This document shows, piece by piece, positions 53,701 to 64,000 of a stretch of 64,000 nucleotides of DNA (position 1 is its first letter; each line of letters begins with the position of its first letter). Both the position numbers and the translations under genes were made by a program. This DNA comes from an uncultured Collinsella sp. GTDB taxonomy: Bacteria > Actinomycetota > Coriobacteriia > Coriobacteriales > Coriobacteriaceae. The stretch covers positions 25,915-89,914 of the forward strand of contig CATZEP010000001.1 in NCBI GenBank assembly GCA_958418185.1. Direction: 5' to 3'. A model generated the notes under the pieces. That model searched no databases and was not told where the DNA came from. It worked only from the letters and a program-made list of their open reading frames with translations.

Positions 53701-56258
53701 TTTTGTCTGCAAAGGGTAACGGGGCCGAGGATGCCGCTGGGGGCAACGGGCTCGGTGAGGGCGAAGATGTCGGGGATCGCATGGTCGAGCGTGTTGATGA
53801 CGTCGACCGTGAGCTCATGCGCACCGGCGGAAAGAGCGTCGGCGGCAAAACGGTAGGGCGGGCAGATGCGTGTGCCGAGCGAGCGTCCATCGAGCGTGAG
53901 CGTTGCGGTTTCGTAGACGTCTCCCAGGTCGATCGTGGCGTCGGCGCAATCGTTGGCCAGCTCAAACGACGCATGATATCGGTAGGTGCCGCAGGTGCCG
54001 GTGAACAGATCGGCTGTGAGGTCGCACAGGTGCTCGAGCTCTTGCGCTTCACCAAAGGCGCCATTGCTGCCGGCAGGGGAGAGGGCAACGGTCCATGGGC
54101 CTTCGATGCGCAGGTCGAGCGATGCATCGGCGTCGATTGCGCCGTCTCCAGGCGCATCCTCGCTGCCCGCTTCCAAAACAACGAAGCAGCTCTCGAAGGG
54201 TGCGAGCTCCAACGCACCGTCAAACGCAACGGGCTCGGTGCCGTTTAGCAGGTCGAGCCGCGTGCCGCAAAGGCGCTCGCCTGTCGCAAATGCAACCGTG
54301 CAGTCGATGCGCTCGCGTGGGTGCTCGTTGACGAGCATAACGTAGGTCTCGCCCGCCCGCTCGTAGCGAAGTGCGCGTAGCCAGGGCTGCGGTGTGTCGG
54401 CGACAACGGTCTGCAGTCCCGCGCTTGCAAGCGCGCGGGCGACATCGGCGAGCGGCATTGCGACGAGCCCTCCCAGCTCGACCGCGCCATCGGAATCGTA
54501 GAATGCGCCGGGCACCTCGTCGACGGCAAGCACCATAACGCCTGCATCCGTCATGTATCTCGCCGCCTTTGCCGTCTCCGCGCCAATAAACGTAGCACCG
54601 GGCATAACAAATGCCTGGTAGTGACAGTTGTTAACACCAAGCAATCCATCGGCAATCGAAACCTTGTAGCGGCTCTTGTCTTCAAAAGCCTCGGCGGGCA
54701 CAAAATCAAAGTCGATCTGCGCGCGCGTGAGCTCTGCCGCCACGCGCTCGATAGGCATGGCGCTACCGGCCCATTCGGCATCGGCATGGTACAGGATGGC
54801 GACGGGGTGCGTGGCGCAGCCTCCCGAAAGCAGCGTTGCCGTACGGTTCATATAGCTCATGAGCTGGCCAAAGTGCGGCCACTGCGGGTTGTTGCCGTGC
54901 GCGTAAAAGTGCGGCGGGCAGTCCCAATCGGGGAAGGGCGCCATGCTAAACGCGTGCGGCGTAAACCAATTGACGCCGCGGACGAGCATGTGGTCGGCAA
55001 TCCACTTCATCTCGCGCAGGCCCTCGTGCCAGCCAAAGGCGCCAAAGACCTCGGCCATGCAGCGCCCTTGCTTTTTGGGGTCGAGGCGCGCGGCCGAAGA
55101 GCCCAGTTTGGCAAGCGCGTAGGTAAAGAACTCCATGTTCCATGCGCCATGGAAGTAGCTGTAAGGGCCGTGGTCGATGCCGGGGGCGAGCTGGTTAATA
55201 ACCACATCGATGCCCGCCATGTCCTGGCCGGCGACAGCGCGGAAGTAGTGCCCAGCGCCCTGGCCCAAGCGTGTGTGGCAGCTCTTGTCCTCGATTACAT
55301 GGCCAATGTGCATAACGCCGCGCTCGCGGCACCAGTCACCAATCTGCTCGTCAAAGCACGCACGGTAGAGTTGCGTGGCGATGTCCATGTAGGTGTGGCG
55401 GAGCCGAGCGCCGGCGGGGTCGCGCGTCCAAAGCTCGCGGAGCTCACTCAGCCAATTTGTGCCCAGTGCCTCGTGCAGGCGTCGCGCAAGTTCGTCCGAC
55501 CATGGCAGCGCCATGTCGCCGCGTCCGATAAAGCTGCTGGTAGAAGTGTCTTCGAGGGTCGCACCCTTTTCGTTCATAAAGCCCGGTTCATCGGTAAAGA
55601 ACCCCAGGATGGTCTTGCCGAACTCGTCGCCCAAATGCTCAAACGTGGGTTCGTAGACGGCGTTAATGAGCATGCGGCACGAATCGGCGTCGACCATGTT
55701 GATGTATTCATCGCGAAAGCCGGTCTTTTGGCTGGTGACGTAGAGCTCGAGGGTGGTAACGCCGGCGGGGGCGTCAAAGCGCAGGCGGGCGGGAATGCTG
55801 TCTTCGGTCTGCTCAACGGCGAGCTCAAGGTCGAGCGGCACGCCGGCAGCGTCAAAACCCGCCGCGCCCACAAAGTGCTCCGTGGGATCCATGAGGTTGC
55901 CGAGCTTGATGGTCGTGGACGGCTGGGGTCCAACGACCGTTACCGTGTGATGCTTAAGCACGGTCTTCTTGAGCGTGGGGTCTACATCCTCGCCTGAAAG
56001 CGCGCCGTTGGCGTAGCCCGTGGGAAAGTGGGCATCATCGAGCAGCCAGATCTTCAGGCCCAGGCGCTTGCACTCGCCTATGATAAATCGCAGGTCGGAC
56101 CACCAGCCATCGCGGCAAAACTCGGGATGCGTGCGCGACTCAAGGCAGACTTCACGGATGTCCGCCCCGGCAATCTGCTCTAAGTATTCGGTAATCGTCT
56201 CGCGTTCTTCGCCCTTGAGCCACAAGAACGGAAGCACATGGTTGTCATATGCTGCCAT
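53688..56258 (-). CDS. GH106-like glycoside hydrolase (putative alpha-L-rhamnosidase)
   Basis: The 856-residue protein has an N-terminal TIM barrel with ICECKRLGLKIWLLD-type segments (IGECKRLGLKIWLLDDAHFP, about 62-81; PTGYANG), LGFFTDEPGFM (about 222-232) and GHVIEDKSCHTRLGQG. The middle is GATase-like, and a C-terminal jelly-roll (about 740-850; FELANDCADATIDLGDVYE) resembles a galactose-binding domain. GH106 enzymes remove alpha-L-rhamnose from pectin or plant glycosides. No signal peptide is seen. It is divergent from an AraC activator. ATG at 56258 follows GAGGAG; a GTG 6 nt upstream is less likely. Confidence 0.7.
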   Translation of the reverse strand: MAAYDNHVLPFLWLKGEERETITEYLEQIAGADIREVCLESRTHPEFCRDGWWSDLRFIIGECKRLGLKIWLLDDAHFPTGYANGALSGEDVDPTLKKTVLKHHTVTVVGPQPSTTIKLGNLMDPTEHFVGAAGFDAAGVPLDLELAVEQTEDSIPARLRFDAPAGVTTLELYVTSQKTGFRDEYINMVDADSCRMLINAVYEPTFEHLGDEFGKTILGFFTDEPGFMNEKGATLEDTSTSSFIGRGDMALPWSDELARRLHEALGTNWLSELRELWTRDPAGARLRHTYMDIATQLYRACFDEQIGDWCRERGVMHIGHVIEDKSCHTRLGQGAGHYFRAVAGQDMAGIDVVINQLAPGIDHGPYSYFHGAWNMEFFTYALAKLGSSAARLDPKKQGRCMAEVFGAFGWHEGLREMKWIADHMLVRGVNWFTPHAFSMAPFPDWDCPPHFYAHGNNPQWPHFGQLMSYMNRTATLLSGGCATHPVAILYHADAEWAGSAMPIERVAAELTRAQIDFDFVPAEAFEDKSRYKVSIADGLLGVNNCHYQAFVMPGATFIGAETAKAARYMTDAGVMVLAVDEVPGAFYDSDGAVELGGLVAMPLADVARALASAGLQTVVADTPQPWLRALRYERAGETYVMLVNEHPRERIDCTVAFATGERLCGTRLDLLNGTEPVAFDGALELAPFESCFVVLEAGSEDAPGDGAIDADASLDLRIEGPWTVALSPAGSNGAFGEAQELEHLCDLTADLFTGTCGTYRYHASFELANDCADATIDLGDVYETATLTLDGRSLGTRICPPYRFAADALSAGAHELTVDVINTLDHAIPDIFALTEPVAPSGILGPVTLCRQNLPK

Positions 56259-56374
56259 ACCCACTCCTCTAAAACCAACCTTTTAAATCGATTGAAGTCA
56301 GAGTACGTCGTCCGCGCTGCCCTGCTAATATCAAAACCACGGCAGAATATGACTAAATCAACGATGGTGGCGCT

Positions 56375-59003
<2,629 letters not shown>

Positions 59004-59076
59004 TCGACAATATGAGTGCCACTGGGGAAAAGGTTTTGGGAAGGGCTTGGAAGGGCTTGCGATTCGAGCCCTCACC

Positions 59077-59105
59077 TTAGCAATTTGATTATTTGGCACT
59101 ATAAT
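59077..59105 (+). promoter_or_regulatory. promoter of the EIIA gene
   Basis: TTAGCA (59077-59082), a 17-bp spacer and a perfect TATAAT (59100-59105) lie 50 bp before the start codon, suggesting strong, separate expression of EIIA. Confidence 0.75.
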
Positions 59106-59154
59106 CACCATAGGCATGCGCATAACGTTGCGCTTAATCAAGAGGAGAAAACAT

Positions 59155-59691
59155 ATGGGTCTGTTTGACATGTTTAAGAAGAAGGCTGAGCCCGCGGCAG
59201 CTGCTGCTCCGGCCTCCATCTCTGCTTCTGCTGGCGCCGACGTGCTGTGCTCGCCTGTCAAGGGCAAGGTCATCAAGATGGCCGACGTGCCCGATCCCGT
59301 CTTTGGTGGCGAGGTTCTGGGCAAGGGTTGCGCTGTGTGGCCCGAGGACGACCTGGTCTACGCTCCCTGCGACGGCAAGGTGACCGTCACCATGGGTCAC
59401 GCCGTGGGCCTGCAGTCCGATAGCGGCATCGAGGTTCTGGTGCATGTTGGCGTCGATACCGTCAACATGAACGGTGATGGCTTCGAGGGCTTCGTCAAGG
59501 CCGACGACGTCGTGAAGGCCGGCCAGCCCATACTCAAGATCGACCGCGCCAAGATCGCTGCCGCCGGTTACAAGGACTGCGTCGTCGTGGCCGTGTCCAA
59601 CACCGCCGAGTTTGCCGACGTCGAGCTCGCCGTCGAGGCCGAGTCTGCCGTCGCCGCCGGTGACGCCATCGTTAAGGTCGTCCGCAAGTAG
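59155..59691 (+). CDS. PTS glucose-type EIIA (Crr-like)
   Basis: The 178-residue protein starts with an amphipathic helix (MGLFDMFKKK), then an Ala-rich linker and a glucose-family IIA domain (about 35-178) with the two active histidines H82 (TMGHAVG) and H97 (VLVHVGVDTV), 15 apart as in E. coli Crr. It carries phosphate from HPr to EIIB. It is the only IIA in the window, whereas both EIIBC proteins lack one, so it probably serves both. ATG at 59155 follows GAGGAG. Confidence 0.93.
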   Translation: MGLFDMFKKKAEPAAAAAPASISASAGADVLCSPVKGKVIKMADVPDPVFGGEVLGKGCAVWPEDDLVYAPCDGKVTVTMGHAVGLQSDSGIEVLVHVGVDTVNMNGDGFEGFVKADDVVKAGQPILKIDRAKIAAAGYKDCVVVAVSNTAEFADVELAVEAESAVAAGDAIVKVVRK

Positions 59692-59714
59692 CCTGCGGCA
59701 ACATAAGGATGTGC

Positions 59715-59747
59715 AAGGGTGGTCGGGTTATCCGGCCGCCCTTTTTT
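59715..59747 (+). terminator. terminator after EIIA
   Basis: AAGGGTGGTCGG pairs with CCGGCCGCCCTT (with G-U pairs), followed by a T run. Confidence 0.8.
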
Positions 59748-59924
59748 AATAGACTGAGCAGGCGCATTTTATTGCAGGGGGCTTGCTTTACGGGCCATTC
59801 GTTCGTCAAATTGAGCCGTCCGCGCTTTTGCGACGTAGGGGTCTGGACGGAGCCGCTAATATGGACTTGCTGTTACGACGTGCGCTGCGCGGGGAACGCA
59901 GCGCCGCTTGTTTGGAGGAATGTC

Positions 59925-60482
59925 ATGAAAAAGAAGCTGCTGCTTGCGCCCCTGATGGCTGCCCTGGTCGCGTGCGTGGTTTTGCTTTCCGGCTGCGGAG
60001 GGCCTTCGGTGGAAGAGCTCATCACTAACGACCTTACGAGCCAGTTTGACGAGATCAAGAACGGCGGCGATGATTTCCTCTCCGGTCTGGAAGAGGCTTC
60101 GGGCGACGAGTTTGAGCAACTGGGCATCGATCCCAAGGAGTACGCCAAGAGCTATCTCGAGGGCTTTGATTACAAGATCGGCGATGTGACGGTCGATGAG
60201 GACAAGGGCACTGCGACCGCCGAGGTTACCATCACCTGCAAGTCCATGAATAAGATCGTCGAAGATTTCGCCACCCAGTATCAGGAGAAGGTCGCAGCGC
60301 TCGACGAGCTGCCGTCCGAGGACGACCTGTACAAGATGGCCGGCCAGGTCATGGTCGACGTGACCAAGGCCGCTAAGACCAAGGACACCAAGGTCACCTT
60401 TAAGTATTCCGCCAACGAGGATAACGAGTGGTCTGCTGACGATTCCGCAGCCACCGAGATGATGAATGCGATGATGAGCTAG
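59925..60482 (+). CDS. DUF5105-like small lipoprotein
   Basis: The 185-residue product has a lysine-rich signal peptide and lipobox LLSGCGG (lipidated Cys about 24), then an acidic helical/beta domain (about 30-180) with VTVDEDKGTATAEVTITCKS, typical of small Gram-positive lipoproteins of the DUF5105 kind. The function is unknown. A structured repeat element begins at its stop codon. ATG at 59925 follows TTGGAGGAA; about 180 bp of upstream spacer holds a TAATAT candidate -10 near 59855. Confidence 0.7.
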   Translation: MKKKLLLAPLMAALVACVVLLSGCGGPSVEELITNDLTSQFDEIKNGGDDFLSGLEEASGDEFEQLGIDPKEYAKSYLEGFDYKIGDVTVDEDKGTATAEVTITCKSMNKIVEDFATQYQEKVAALDELPSEDDLYKMAGQVMVDVTKAAKTKDTKVTFKYSANEDNEWSADDSAATEMMNAMMS

Positions 60483-60655
60483 TTCGGTACGGCGCTTTAC
60501 CATACGCCGTACCATCTCGACGCTGCGCGGGCACCAGAGCGACAACTTGTCATTCAAAGAGGGCGGCATGACCAGAAGGTCTATGCCGTCCTCTTTTCAT
60601 GCCAATTTGTTCGCTCTGGTGCCCGCTCGCTGTCCGTCCTCTACCTGCGTCGTTG
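60483..60655 (+). ncRNA. structured 3'-UTR repeat element, copy B
   Basis: Directly after the lipoprotein stop: hairpin GGTACGGCG/CGCCGTACC (60486-60513). A 16-bp stem follows: GCGGGCACCAGAGCGA (60527-60542) with its complement (60611-60626). The apical stem is AAAGAGGGCGGCAT (60556-60569) paired with ATGCCGTCCTCTTT (60583-60596), capped by GACC-AGAA-GGTC (60570-60581). Then comes CGCTGTCCGTCCTCTACCTG. It matches copy A in layout while stem bases differ. Confidence 0.6.
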
Positions 60656-60696
60656 CCATGGTGCGGCAGTCGGGGACATTTCTTTGTTGCGGGGGC

Positions 60697-60717
60697 AGCT
60701 AAAAGAGCCCCGTCCCA
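60697..60717. repeat. AGCTAAAAGAGCCCCGTCCC repeat (single arm)
   Basis: Identical to 21968-21988, here without its partner arm, next to a GGGGACATTTC unit near 60672. Confidence 0.6.
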
Positions 60718-60746
60718 CATTATCTACCCGTGGAAGGGATGAGCGG

Positions 60747-61415
60747 TTACTCGCCCAGAATCAGCGCCGCGAGCTCTGCCTGGCTGTCCACCACGTAGTC
60801 GGCGCCGGCGGCCTCCAGCTCTGCGCGGCCACGGAAGCCCCAGCTGACACCCGCGCTCTTAAGGCCGGCGTTGTGGCCGGTCAGGATATCGACATTGGAA
60901 TCGCCCACATAGAGCGTGGTTGCCGGATCGGCGCCCAGCTCCTCCATCACATGCAGCGTGACGGGTGCTTCGGGCTTGGGCGGAAACGCATCGACACGGC
61001 CCTGTACCAGCGCAAAACGCTTGGAACCAAAATACTTCTCGATAAGCGGAGCCGCCGAGATGTGGTCCTTGTTGGTGAGCACGGCAAGCTGCACGCCCGC
61101 GGCGCGCAGACGGTCGAGCATCTCGATCGTGCCGGCATAGGGAGCGGTGTGGTCCTCCTTGTGCTCGCCGTAGTAAGCCCTAAACTCGGCAAGCGTCTGC
61201 TCAAACATGCGGCCGTCGCCCGCGTACTCGGCGGGCATAAAGCGCTCAACCAGCTTGAGCATGCCGTTTCCCACCTTGTAGCGGTACTCGTCAACGACAA
61301 ACGTGGGCCAGCCGTGCGCCTCGCAGGTATGGTTGCCGGCGGCCGCCAGGTCCTCGAGCGTGTTGAGGATGGTGCCGTCCAGATCAAAGATCACATGGGA
61401 AAAAGCTGCTGCCAT
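60747..61415 (-). CDS. HAD-family phosphatase (phosphoglycolate phosphatase-like)
   Basis: The 222-residue enzyme has HAD motif I FDLDGTILNT (about 10-19), motif II VLTNKD, motif III lysine in PPKPEAP and motif IV VGDSNVDILTG (about 170-180), with a helical cap between I and II. It is of the Gph/PgmB-like subfamily and hydrolyses small phosphate esters; the substrate is unknown. It is on the same strand as hypCDE but separated by about 120 bp. ATG at 61415 follows GGGAG. Confidence 0.85.
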   Translation of the reverse strand: MAAAFSHVIFDLDGTILNTLEDLAAAGNHTCEAHGWPTFVVDEYRYKVGNGMLKLVERFMPAEYAGDGRMFEQTLAEFRAYYGEHKEDHTAPYAGTIEMLDRLRAAGVQLAVLTNKDHISAAPLIEKYFGSKRFALVQGRVDAFPPKPEAPVTLHVMEELGADPATTLYVGDSNVDILTGHNAGLKSAGVSWGFRGRAELEAAGADYVVDSQAELAALILGE

Positions 61416-61538
61416 GAAAGCTCCCGTCATTGGGTTTAAAACGCACCTCATAATACTGGGCTTCCGCGTTGGGCATGCTTGGAATCTGAACATCTCCAGG
61501 GATATCAAGCCACATCGCGCCGACCGTGCGATTCCGCC

Positions 61539-62573
61539 CTAGCAAATTCTCGGCAGCTGCTCTCCTACGAGCATGTCGAGGATGCGGGTCGAGCCCCAGC
61601 CGGTGCGCACGCGCACGGCGGGACGGGAGCCCTCGGCAAGTGGCAGCACACGACCGATGATGGCGGCATTCTCGCCGTAGTGGGCGGCGCGCATGGCGTT
61701 CAGTGCGGCATCGGCTTGCTCGGCCGGCACCACGGCAACCATCTTGCCCTCGTTTGCTACCTGCAGCACATCGTAGCCGAGCATCTCGCAGGCGGCCTGC
61801 ACGTCGGGACGCACGGGCACGGCATCCTCGTCGACCTCCATGGCAACACCGCTGGCCTGGGCAAACTCGTTGAGTGTGGACGCCAGGCCACCGCGCGTGG
61901 GGTCGCGAAGGCAACGCGTGCCGGGCGCTGCGGCCAAAACGTCGGCAATCAGGTGGTTGAGCGGTGCGGCATCGCTTTCGATCGTGCTCGAAAACGCCAG
62001 GCCCTCGCGCTGGCTCATGATGGCGATGCCGTGGTCGCCCAGCGTACCCGATACCAGAATGACATCGCCGGGCTGGCAGTTGGCACCGCTGAGCGCCACG
62101 CCTGCGGGTACCTCGCCCACGCCGGCGGTATTGATATAGACGCCGTCGGCCCCGCCGCGCTCGACCACCTTGGTGTCGCCCGTGATTATGGACACGCCCG
62201 CCTCGCGCGCCGTCTCGGCCATCGTCTGCACAATCTGGCGGAGCTTATCCATGGGATAGCCCTCTTCGAGGATAAAGCCGCACGATAGGTAGCGCACGTT
62301 GGCGCCCGAGGTCGCGACGTCGTTGACGGTTCCGCACACGGCGAGGCGGCCGATATTGCCACCGGGGAAGAATTGCGGCGAGACTACAAAGCTGTCGGTC
62401 GACATGGCGATGCGCCCGCTCGCGGGCAGCGCGGCGACGCCGGCATCGTTACCCTCGAGCAGCTCGGGCGACCCAAAGGCATTCAGAAAGACCTCATCGA
62501 TGATGCGTTTCATCATCTGACCGCCAGAGCCGTGGCCCAACAGGACGGTGCTATCGGTGGCAGTACGGGACAT
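61539..62573 (-). CDS. hypE: hydrogenase maturation protein HypE
   Basis: The 344-residue protein starts LLGHGSGGQMMKRIIDEVF, contains the AIR-synthase-like ATP motifs (EGNDAGVA, GDTKVVERGGADG, DPTRGGLASTLNEF) and ends in PRIC, the C-terminal cysteine that is carbamoylated and dehydrated to thiocyanate. It supplies cyanide ligands for the NiFe hydrogenase active site together with HypF. It follows hypD at 48 bp. ATG at 62573. Confidence 0.96.
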   Translation of the reverse strand: MSRTATDSTVLLGHGSGGQMMKRIIDEVFLNAFGSPELLEGNDAGVAALPASGRIAMSTDSFVVSPQFFPGGNIGRLAVCGTVNDVATSGANVRYLSCGFILEEGYPMDKLRQIVQTMAETAREAGVSIITGDTKVVERGGADGVYINTAGVGEVPAGVALSGANCQPGDVILVSGTLGDHGIAIMSQREGLAFSSTIESDAAPLNHLIADVLAAAPGTRCLRDPTRGGLASTLNEFAQASGVAMEVDEDAVPVRPDVQAACEMLGYDVLQVANEGKMVAVVPAEQADAALNAMRAAHYGENAAIIGRVLPLAEGSRPAVRVRTGWGSTRILDMLVGEQLPRIC

Positions 62574-62621
62574 ATCGAAAACTCCAATCGTGGGTGGTGC
62601 CGGTGTGCGGGTGCGTCCGGG

Positions 62622-63734
62622 CTAGTCGCGGTAGCGGTAGTAAGCCGCGCAGCTGCCCTCGGAGCTCACCATGCATGGGCCGACGGGATGCTCGGGCGTG
62701 CAGGTGCGGCCAAAGAGCGGGCAGCCGCTCGGTGCAATGGCCCCGCGCAGCACGTCGCCGCAGCGGCATCCGCGCGGCTCAACCGTCGGCTCAACGGGCA
62801 CGTCAAAGCGAGTGCGGGCATCAAAGCGCGAGAATTCGGGGCGGATGGAAAGGCCCGAATTGGCAATCGGCCCCAGCCCGCGCCACGTGGTGTCGCATGG
62901 CTCAAACACCTGCTCGACCAGCTGGCGCGCCACGGGGTTGCCGTTTGCGTTGACGCCGCGGCGGTAGGCGTTGCCGATCGCGGGCCTGTCCTCGACAACC
63001 ATCTGGACCAGCATGCAGATGCCTTGCAGGATATCGACCGGTTCAAATCCCGTGACCACGCCCGGGGTATTGAACTTGTCGACCAAAAAGCCAAAGGGCG
63101 CCAAGCCCGTGATGGTGGCGACGTGGCCCGGCAGGATAAAGCCGTCGATGGCGGTCTCGGGGTCGTTGGCGATGGCGCGCAACGCCGGCGGCGTGGTCTT
63201 GTGGGCGCAATAGACCGAGAAGTTCAAAAGCCCGCGCGCCTCGGCCTCCAAGATGGCGGCGGCGATGGTGGGCGTTGTGGTCTCAAAGCCCACGCCCATA
63301 AAAATGACTGGACGATCGGGGTTTTGCTCGGCAATGTCGAGCGCGTCGAGCGGGGAGTAGACGATGCGGATGTCGCGCCCTGCCGCCTTTTGCGCGGCGA
63401 GTGAGGTGGACGATCCGGGCACGCGCATCATGTCGCCAAAGGTGGTGATGATGGCGCCGTCTATGTTGGCGAGCGCGATTGCGTGGTCGATGTCGCGGTT
63501 GGCGGTAACGCAGACGGGGCAGCCCGGTCCGCTCAGCAGCTTGAGCCCGGCCGGCATAATGGAGCGAAAGCCATAGCGGCCGATGCTCACGGTGTGCGTG
63601 CCGCAGACTTCCATAAGGTTGATGGTGCGGTCGCCGACAAGCCCGCGAATGCGATCGATAAGCTCGCGGGCCAGCTTGGAATCGCGAAATGCCGAAAAGT
63701 CGATACCGGAGCGAGCCGGCTGTCCGGCCGCCAC
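62622..63734 (-). CDS. hypD: hydrogenase maturation protein HypD
   Basis: The 370-residue Fe-S protein shows MEVCGTHTVSIGRYG (about 41-55), SGPGCPVCVT (about 68-77), GFETTTPT, and the C-terminal 4Fe-4S cysteines in RGCRCGDVLRG, SGCPLFGRTCTP and GPCMVSSEGSCAAYY. With HypC it assembles the Fe(CN)2CO unit. It starts with GTG at 63734 overlapping the hypC stop (TAGTG), so the genes are coupled. Confidence 0.96.
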   Translation of the reverse strand: MAAGQPARSGIDFSAFRDSKLARELIDRIRGLVGDRTINLMEVCGTHTVSIGRYGFRSIMPAGLKLLSGPGCPVCVTANRDIDHAIALANIDGAIITTFGDMMRVPGSSTSLAAQKAAGRDIRIVYSPLDALDIAEQNPDRPVIFMGVGFETTTPTIAAAILEAEARGLLNFSVYCAHKTTPPALRAIANDPETAIDGFILPGHVATITGLAPFGFLVDKFNTPGVVTGFEPVDILQGICMLVQMVVEDRPAIGNAYRRGVNANGNPVARQLVEQVFEPCDTTWRGLGPIANSGLSIRPEFSRFDARTRFDVPVEPTVEPRGCRCGDVLRGAIAPSGCPLFGRTCTPEHPVGPCMVSSEGSCAAYYRYRD

Positions 63735-63994
63735 TAGTATGCCTCGGCCGGGTTGGTGGCAAGTTGGTCTTCTTCGACCAGTTCGCTCATGGCATTAACG
63801 AGCTCGAGCGTTTCTTGCGCTTCCTGCTCGTCGACAATCTGGATGCCAAAGCCGGCGTGTACGAGAATATAGTCGCCAACCTGCGCCGTCGGCACGAGTC
63901 GTAGCGACACGGGGCGCTCGATGCCCATCATGTCGACGGTGGCCTTGAGGTCGTCGTCGCGTTTGACTACTTTACCGGGAACGGCAAGGCACAT
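63734..63994 (-). CDS. hypC: hydrogenase maturation chaperone HypC
   Basis: The 86-residue protein begins MCLAVPGKV with the essential Cys2 and conserved Pro-Gly, followed by the OB-fold segment GDYILVHAGFGIQIV. It binds HypD and the hydrogenase large subunit. It is the first of hypC-hypD-hypE in this window. HypF, HypA/B and the hydrogenase itself are not in view and may lie beyond the right edge. ATG at 63994 is near the border. Confidence 0.95.
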   Translation of the reverse strand: MCLAVPGKVVKRDDDLKATVDMMGIERPVSLRLVPTAQVGDYILVHAGFGIQIVDEQEAQETLELVNAMSELVEEDQLATNPAEAY

Positions 63995-64000
63995 ATTGTT

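Noticed and set aside
53644..54229. longer 479-codon version of the RpiR gene
   Set aside because: The upstream extension overlaps the end of the GH106-like gene in another frame, and its translation is unlike any RpiR protein. The ATG at 53644 gives the normal family length.

Overview
The window is GC-rich chromosomal DNA from a Gram-positive, probably Coriobacteriia (Actinomycetota) gut anaerobe. Collinsella is my best guess, from protein style, the many phosphotransferase (PTS) sugar genes, luxS, the hydrogenase maturation genes and the type of short intergenic palindromes. This is inference, not a database match. I see no rRNA, tRNA, CRISPR array, phage module or complete insertion sequence.

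Layout. 1-6.4 kb: envelope and metal genes (YtxH-like and PRC-barrel proteins, a membrane NodB-fold protein whose metal ligands are lost, and a two-gene apparent Mg2+ system: a PRC/MgtE-N/CBS membrane protein plus an NRAMP-related Mg2+ transporter). 6.4-11.3 kb: a 230-bp MITE-like element, an OatA-like O-acetyltransferase, and a ribokinase/nucleoside hydrolase pair. 11.4-16.7 kb: a LicT-type antiterminator with two RAT sites, a beta-glucoside PTS EIIBC, a GH1 6-phospho-beta-glucosidase and a LacI regulator. 16.9-21.9 kb: a FucI-family isomerase, a split transketolase and an FGGY kinase, the gene set expected for a transketolase-type (apiose/apulose-like) pentose route. 22-26.5 kb: luxS, a DUF4867 protein, an AAA ATPase bounded by about 245-bp direct repeats, and a second GH1. 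26.6-30.6 kb: a 7TM pseudokinase-like protein, a histidine kinase and a NarL-type regulator. 30.7-35 kb: a four-gene zinc-ribbon/SPFH/lipoprotein operon. 35.4-36.7 kb: an AAA_14/DUF4143 ATPase.

36.9-48.5 kb is a glycoside-use region: a DUF1593 nucleoside-hydrolase-like protein, an esterase, a second PTS EIIBC, an apiosidase-like DUF4038 protein, then a TetR-controlled set (MFS transporter, DUF5060/DUF4038 glycosidase, ROK kinase). 48.6-52.5 kb: an MgtA-type Mg2+ ATPase and pyrE. 52.8-59.7 kb: an RpiR regulator, a GH106-like glycosidase, an AraC regulator, a third GH1 and a stand-alone glucose-type EIIA, which is the only IIA domain in the window and probably serves both EIIBC proteins. 59.9-64 kb: a lipoprotein, a HAD phosphatase and hypC-hypD-hypE.

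How the genes work together: the accessory content reads as uptake and dismantling of plant-type glycosides (beta-glucosides, possible rhamnosides and apiosides), feeding pentose-phosphate metabolism. A 14-nt motif shared by the isomerase/transketolase promoter region and the EIIBC/esterase intergenic region links two of these loci. The window is also dense in structured intergenic repeats. Two of these begin directly at stop codons and have stems that differ in sequence yet remain paired.
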